DNA from: Pseudomonadota bacterium | GTDB taxonomy: Bacteria > Pseudomonadota > Gammaproteobacteria > Xanthomonadales > Xanthomonadaceae | NCBI GenBank assembly: GCA_023423675.1 | Contig: JAFAFD010000357.1 | Coordinates: 1-9,780, forward strand | Reading direction: 5' to 3' | Length of the DNA stretch: 9,780 nucleotides | Shown: one piece after another, positions 7,029-9,780 of the stretch | How positions within the stretch are numbered: the stretch's first letter is position 1 | How the letters are laid out: each line of letters starts with the position of its first letter | Position numbers and translations under genes: made by a program | Notes under the pieces: generated by a model | The model's database searches: none | Told to the model about the DNA's origin: nothing | Seen by the model: only the letters and a program-made list of their open reading frames with translations

Positions 7029-8246
7029 TCAGCGCGGCTGCTTGATCGGCAGCACCACGCGGAAGCGCGAGCCGACGCCGGGTGTGCTGTCCAGGTCGAT
7101 GCGGCCGTGGTGCTTGTTGATGATGCTGTAGGAGATCGACAAGCCCAGGCCGGTGCCGCTGCCGACCGGTTTGGTGGTGAAGAACGGATCGAAGATGCGC
7201 TGGCGCAGTTCCGGCGAAATACCGCCGCCGGTGTCCTCGAACTCCACCCACACCGTGTCGCCGTCCACGCCAGTGCGCACGGTGATGGTGCCGCGCTCGG
7301 CAATGGCATGGCCGGCGTTGAGCAGCAGGTTCATGTAGACCTGGTTCAGCTCCGAAGGCAGGCACTCCACCAGCGGCAGCTGGCCGAACTCGCGGTGCAG
7401 GGTGACCTTGTACTTGAGCTCGTTCCAGATGATGTTGATGGTCGATTCCAGGCCGGAATGCAGGTCCACCAGCTTCCACGACTCGTCGCGGCCCGAATAC
7501 GAGAAGTCCTTCAGGTCGCGCACGATGCGGGTCACCCGCTCGATGCCTTCGCGCGATTCGGCCATCAGCTGCGGCAGGTCGCGGCTGATGAAATCGATGT
7601 CCAGGCGGTCACGGATATCGTCGATTTCCGGGATCAGCGCCTTCGGATCCGGCGCGCGCAACGCCCGCTCGTACGCCTCGATGACGGTGAACAGGCTGCG
7701 CAGGTATTCCTGCAGGCTGCCCAGGTTGGAGTGCACGTAGCCGATCGGGTTGTTGATCTCGTGCGCCACGCCGGCGGCGAGCTGGCCGATGGAGGCCATC
7801 TTTTCCGACTGCAGCAGCTTTTCCTGGGTGCCGTTGAGGCGCAGGTAGGCCTGGCGAAGCTCGGCATGGCGCTGCTGCAGCTCGCGCTCGTAGTCTTCCT
7901 GCCCTTCGATGGGGCGGAACAGGGCCAGGTAATGGCCGCTGCCGGGTTGGCCGTGGTGGTACAGGTGGGCGATGACCACGCCCTCGCCGACCGGCAGGCT
8001 GCCGTTCCATTGCCCGTTCAGGCGGGCCTGCTCCAGTGCGTCCGGCGGCAGCAGCTCGCGCAGGCGCTGCGGCGCGGGGCCGGTGGTCTCGTTGCTGCCC
8101 AGCAGATTCTGTGCGGCCGGATTGGCCAAGGCGACCTGCCCGTCTTCGGTGAACAGCAGCATGCCTTCGCGCACGCGCTCAAGCAGGGCCTGCAGCACCG
8201 GCTGCGGCGGAAGGGGGGCGGTAACCAGGGCGTTGGCGGCGGACAC
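7029..8246 (-). CDS. Cytoplasmic PAS-HisKA-HATPase histidine kinase, about 405 aa
   Basis: This soluble sensor kinase has no membrane segment. A small N-terminal PAS-like domain (about residues 15-105, [19 protein letters not shown]) is followed by a probable coiled coil (about 115-150). The HisKA segment is [21 protein letters not shown] with phospho-acceptor His162. A long helical insert follows, then HATPase with LLLNAGHAI (Asn310), EDTGGGIS (Asp338), [20 protein letters not shown] and a C-terminal beta strand. The [13 protein letters not shown] motif is typical of kinases paired with TKPW-type receivers like that of the adjacent regulator, so it is a candidate cognate kinase, perhaps RavA-like (inference). 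The start is ambiguous: GTG 8246 is preferred because a TATATT box at 8277-8282 would place the mRNA start near TTG 8270, the longer alternative (413 aa). It reads in the same direction as flgA-flgM-flgN and may receive read-through. Confidence 0.88.
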   Translation of the reverse strand: MSAANALVTAPLPPQPVLQALLERVREGMLLFTEDGQVALANPAAQNLLGSNETTGPAPQRLRELLPPDALEQARLNGQWNGSLPVGEGVVIAHLYHHGQPGSGHYLALFRPIEGQEDYERELQQRHAELRQAYLRLNGTQEKLLQSEKMASIGQLAAGVAHEINNPIGYVHSNLGSLQEYLRSLFTVIEAYERALRAPDPKALIPEIDDIRDRLDIDFISRDLPQLMAESREGIERVTRIVRDLKDFSYSGRDESWKLVDLHSGLESTINIIWNELKYKVTLHREFGQLPLVECLPSELNQVYMNLLLNAGHAIAERGTITVRTGVDGDTVWVEFEDTGGGISPELRQRIFDPFFTTKPVGSGTGLGLSISYSIINKHHGRIDLDSTPGVGSRFRVVLPIKQPR

Positions 8247-8276
8247 GGCGACTCGGGGGCTTGCGAACAAGCGCCC

Positions 8277-8282
8277 AATATA
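8277..8282 (-). promoter_or_regulatory. Candidate -10 box for the cytoplasmic kinase
   Basis: The minus strand reads TATATT, five of six matches to the sigma-70 -10 consensus. The surroundings are GC-rich. No good -35 is visible 16-18 bp upstream, so the call rests on the -10 alone. Transcription would start near 8270, which supports GTG 8246 as the kinase start. Confidence 0.35.
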
Positions 8283-8303
8283 CGCGCTGCCGCGCCGTGC
8301 AGC

Positions 8304-8325
8304 AGCCTGCCGCCTGCGGCAGGCT
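8304..8325 (-). terminator. Hairpin at the end of flgN, probable terminator or attenuator
   Basis: AGCCTGCCGC (8304-8313) and GCGGCAGGCT (8316-8325) form a perfect 10-bp stem with a 2-base loop. It begins at the last base of the flgN stop codon in minus-strand reading. No U-run follows, so it is not a textbook intrinsic terminator. It could be leaky, which would let flagellar transcripts continue into the kinase. Confidence 0.55.
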
Positions 8326-8663
8326 CAGGCGACCGCGAGCGGACGGCGCGCGGTGACCGTGTGGGACTGGCCCTTGGCGTCGTAGGCGAAGCTGTCTTCG
8401 TTGCGACCCATCTGCCGCAGCGTCCAGTTCACCTCGCGGCGACGCATGGACAGCAGCACGCCGTTGGCGCGGTTGCGCTCGGCCAGCGCCTGCAGCTGTT
8501 CGCCCTGCCCGACCGGCGGCGCGCCTTCCAGCGCACGCAGTGCCTCCAGCTTGGCGCCGGTGGCCCTGATCAGGGCGTGCACATCGTGCTCGACCAGGGC
8601 CTGGCGCTCAACGTCCAAGGCCTCGGCAAGACGCTGCAGCGGCTCGCTCATTCCAGCGCTCAT
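8325..8663 (-). CDS. flgN: FlgN, flagellar hook-filament junction chaperone
   Basis: This 112-aa cytoplasmic protein fits the FlgN family. FlgN binds the hook-associated proteins FlgK and FlgL and escorts them to the flagellar export apparatus. It is helix-rich and charged. The stretch after residue 60 (ERNRANGVLLSMRRREVNW, then LRQMG, then SFAYDAKGQ) resembles the FlgN core, with its conserved NG and the late Tyr-x-x-x-Gly. The length is close to the usual ~110-140 aa. The ATG overlaps the flgM stop as ATGA (8660-8663), which indicates translational coupling; a second Met at residue 5 is an alternative start. The order flgA-flgM-flgN supports the call more than sequence alone, since FlgN is poorly conserved. 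Confidence 0.85.
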   Translation of the reverse strand: MSAGMSEPLQRLAEALDVERQALVEHDVHALIRATGAKLEALRALEGAPPVGQGEQLQALAERNRANGVLLSMRRREVNWTLRQMGRNEDSFAYDAKGQSHTVTARRPLAVA

Positions 8664-8965
8664 CCCTGCAGCTGCTGGTCCAGCTCAAGCATGCGCGATG
8701 CGATCGCGTCCGGATTGATCTTGTAGCTGCCGTTCTGCAGCGACTCGCGCACGGCGGCGACACGCTGGGTGTCGATGGCCGGGGCGGTGCTCAGCTCACG
8801 CTCAAGCGCCTGCAGGTTGGTGGCCTCGCCGGTCAGGCGCAGGCTGTCCGCAGCCTCCACCGGGCGTGCCGGCGCATCGCCGCTGACGCCGGGCTTGGTG
8901 GCCGGGGTCGTCACGCTGCGCAGTGCCTGGGGGACCTGCAGGTTGCCGTCGATTTTCTGGCTCAT
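8660..8965 (-). CDS. flgM: FlgM, anti-sigma-28 factor
   Basis: This 101-aa protein binds and inhibits the flagellar sigma factor FliA and is exported through the completed hook-basal body, which releases late flagellar transcription. The N-terminus (MSQKIDG) and low-complexity Pro/Ala/Thr-rich first half fit the disordered, secreted part. The second half carries the sigma-binding signature around RVAAVRESLQNGSYKINPDAIA, followed by SRMLELDQQL. Length and order are typical of the family. AGGA lies 8 nt before the ATG. The gene has its own sigma-28 promoter and can also be read from the flgA sigma-54 promoter, giving the usual dual control. Its stop overlaps the flgN start. Confidence 0.95.
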   Translation of the reverse strand: MSQKIDGNLQVPQALRSVTTPATKPGVSGDAPARPVEAADSLRLTGEATNLQALERELSTAPAIDTQRVAAVRESLQNGSYKINPDAIASRMLELDQQLQG

Positions 8966-8995
8966 GGGGTGTCCTGGAGTTGCCGTTCACAAGGA

Positions 8996-9022
8996 ATAAC
9001 GGCCGCTGGGCCGTGATCTTTA
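8996..9022 (-). promoter_or_regulatory. Sigma-28 (FliA) promoter for flgM-flgN
   Basis: On the minus strand TAAAG (9022-9018) is followed after 14 nt by GCCGTTAT (9003-8996). The FliA consensus is TAAA-N15-GCCGATAA. The spacing is exact, and the downstream element matches six of eight positions, including the GCCG core. Transcription would start near 8989, about 24 nt before the flgM ATG and upstream of its AGGA ribosome site. Confidence 0.8.
8999..9014. repeat. Short palindrome overlapping the sigma-28 promoter
   Basis: ACGGCC (8999-9004) and GGCCGT (9009-9014) form a perfect 6-bp stem with a GCTG loop. It covers the promoter spacer and the GCCGT part of the -10. In read-through RNA from flgA it could fold as a hairpin; as DNA it could be an operator. 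It may also be chance in GC-rich DNA. Confidence 0.4.
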
Positions 9023-9040
9023 GGGAAATCTCTTACTTTT

Positions 9041-9697
9041 TCAACGCGCCACGATTACGTCACCATGGGCGTCCACGGTCCCTTGCACGATGCGGCGGGA
9101 GGACAGGTTCTCTACCGAAACACGGTCGCTCTCGCCCGCATCGCCCATCGCCCGGCCGGCAATGCGCACCTCGACCGAACCGCGCCGCGACACCAGGGCC
9201 ACATTGTCTCCTCGCTTGATGAGACGCTCGGTGACCAGATCGTTGGCTGAAAGCAGGCTTCCAGCCTGCAGGGGCCGACGGGCAATGCGACCGACCGCCG
9301 CGGCGGGATCGGACAGCACGGCACCGGCGATCCGTGCGGCGTCACGCTGGGCAGTGCTGATATCGGCCGCAGCCAGGGTTTCTCCAGTGGCAATGCCACG
9401 GTTGAGGACCAATACGGCCTGGTTGTGGCGCACCTTCACCGGTACGAACAGGCGCCAGCCGCCTGGATCGGGGCAGCTGACCTCCACCGTGGTGTTGGCG
9501 GTGGGCTGCACCTGAAGGGCCGACCCGCAGCGCGGCAGGCGCATTGCATCGGCCACCACGGCCTCGCCCTCGGCGCCGGCCGGCAGGGTCGACAGCGCCG
9601 CCGTGCGGATGCTGGCGACCGGCTGCCAATCGGTAGCGGCCGCCCATGGCGAGGCAAACGCCAGGGCGATGGCCAATAGAGATGTGATCCGGCGCAT
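9041..9697 (-). CDS. flgA: FlgA, flagellar P-ring assembly chaperone (periplasmic)
   Basis: This 218-aa protein helps FlgI assemble into the P-ring of the flagellar basal body. A Sec signal peptide is visible: MRR, a hydrophobic run, then AAA before TDW, with likely cleavage after about residue 21. Two cysteines, Cys57 (LPRCG) and Cys75 (VSCPDPGGW), fit the disulphide of the mature N-terminal domain. The C-terminal half (from about 95) is the SAF-type domain with VLNRGIATGETLAAADI, RIARRPLQAGSLLSANDL, IKRGDNVALV and a final RIVQGTVDAHGDVIV strand. The start is secure: AGGAGG (9707-9702) lies 4 nt before the ATG. It is the first gene of flgA-flgM-flgN and follows a sigma-54 promoter. The 75-bp gap to flgM holds the FliA promoter. 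Confidence 0.95.
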   Translation of the reverse strand: MRRITSLLAIALAFASPWAAATDWQPVASIRTAALSTLPAGAEGEAVVADAMRLPRCGSALQVQPTANTTVEVSCPDPGGWRLFVPVKVRHNQAVLVLNRGIATGETLAAADISTAQRDAARIAGAVLSDPAAAVGRIARRPLQAGSLLSANDLVTERLIKRGDNVALVSRRGSVEVRIAGRAMGDAGESDRVSVENLSSRRIVQGTVDAHGDVIVAR

Positions 9698-9732
9698 GGC
9701 GCCTCCTGTTCGGTAAGACCTGGCCGGGTGCG

Positions 9733-9748
9733 TGCAAGTGGCATGCCA
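9733..9748 (-). promoter_or_regulatory. Sigma-54 (RpoN) -24/-12 promoter for flgA
   Basis: The minus strand reads TGGCATGCCACTTGCA, close to the sigma-54 consensus TGGCAC-N5-TTGCA. The GG and GC dinucleotides are exactly 10 nt apart, as required. Transcription would begin about 12 nt past the GC, near 9722, leaving a ~25-nt leader with the strong AGGAGG site. In polar-flagellate gammaproteobacteria such promoters are normally activated by FleQ/FlrC-type regulators; no activator gene is in the window. Confidence 0.85.
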
Positions 9749-9753
9749 GAGGG

Positions 9754-9767
9754 CGGGATGCGTCCCG
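9754..9767. repeat. Short palindrome upstream of the flgA promoter
   Basis: CGGGA (9754-9758) and TCCCG (9763-9767) pair around TGCG. It lies just upstream of the -24 element. It may be a REP-like remnant or the end of a hairpin serving the gene beyond the window; its role cannot be read from here. Confidence 0.35.
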
Positions 9768-9768
9768 G

Positions 9769-9780
9769 GTAGGGTCGACC
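9769..9780 (+). repeat. Probable start of a SMAG element cut by the window end
   Basis: GTAGGGTCGACC begins with the GTAG head, followed by the first half of a likely stem (compare GTAGAGTCGAGC at 6961). The second arm would lie outside the window, so this is tentative. Confidence 0.4.

Noticed and set aside
7107..8726. Plus-strand open frame of 539 codons across the kinase, flgN and part of flgM
   Set aside because: It crosses three recognisable minus-strand genes and an intergenic hairpin; the product shows no domain. It is a composition artefact.
8923..9219. Plus-strand 98-codon frame over the flgM-flgA gap
   Set aside because: It overlaps two well-supported genes and two promoter elements on the other strand, and no ribosome site or family similarity is visible.

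Overview
The window looks like chromosome of a Xanthomonadaceae gammaproteobacterium, most likely Stenotrophomonas (S. maltophilia group). The coding DNA is very GC-rich. The intergenic DNA carries short GTAG-headed palindromes that match the SMAG/REP elements of S. maltophilia. The gene set is a cyclic-di-GMP and two-component signalling block abutting the flgA-flgM-flgN flagellar operon. The species call is from memory of these families, not from a search.

Layout from left to right. Positions 1-201 hold a cluster of SMAG-type palindromes, including an imperfect ~54-bp tandem duplication, at the 3' end of the first gene. Next is a minus-strand gene (202-2940) for a 912-aa PAS-rich GGDEF-EAL protein with an SGDEF signature, an I-site and a complete EAL catalytic set. 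A ~130-bp AT-richer divergent promoter region separates it from two plus-strand genes. These are a membrane-anchored triple-PAS histidine kinase of the HisKA_3 (NarX/UhpB-like) type (3072-5174) and, 3 bp later, a GGDEF-EAL-REC response regulator (5178-6953). The pair has the composition and order expected of the Xanthomonas RavS/RavR system. An inverted SMAG dimer (6959-7020) lies between this pair and a convergent minus-strand cytoplasmic PAS-HisKA-HATPase kinase (7029-8246). This second kinase could be the RavA-like partner.

The right end is the minus-strand flagellar operon, transcribed flgA (9041-9697), flgM (8660-8965), flgN (8325-8663). Two promoters can be read directly. A sigma-54 -24/-12 element (9733-9748) precedes flgA. 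A sigma-28 (FliA) element (8996-9022) lies in the flgA-flgM gap. This is the classical arrangement in which flgM is made both before and after hook completion. flgM and flgN overlap by ATGA. A 10-bp-stem hairpin follows the flgN stop, and the cytoplasmic kinase lies about 80 bp further on the same strand.

The most notable point is the GGDEF-EAL-REC regulator. Its GGDEF is changed to GSDEF and lacks the I-site Asp. Its EAL domain keeps the EAL motif but has Asn for the second Asp of DDFGTG and Asn for the first Glu of EGVE, the proposed general base. It is therefore probably a weak or dead phosphodiesterase, perhaps a phospho-switched c-di-GMP or protein-binding module, sitting opposite a GGDEF-EAL protein that keeps the full EAL set. 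I found no CRISPR array, tRNA, rRNA, insertion sequence or phage gene.
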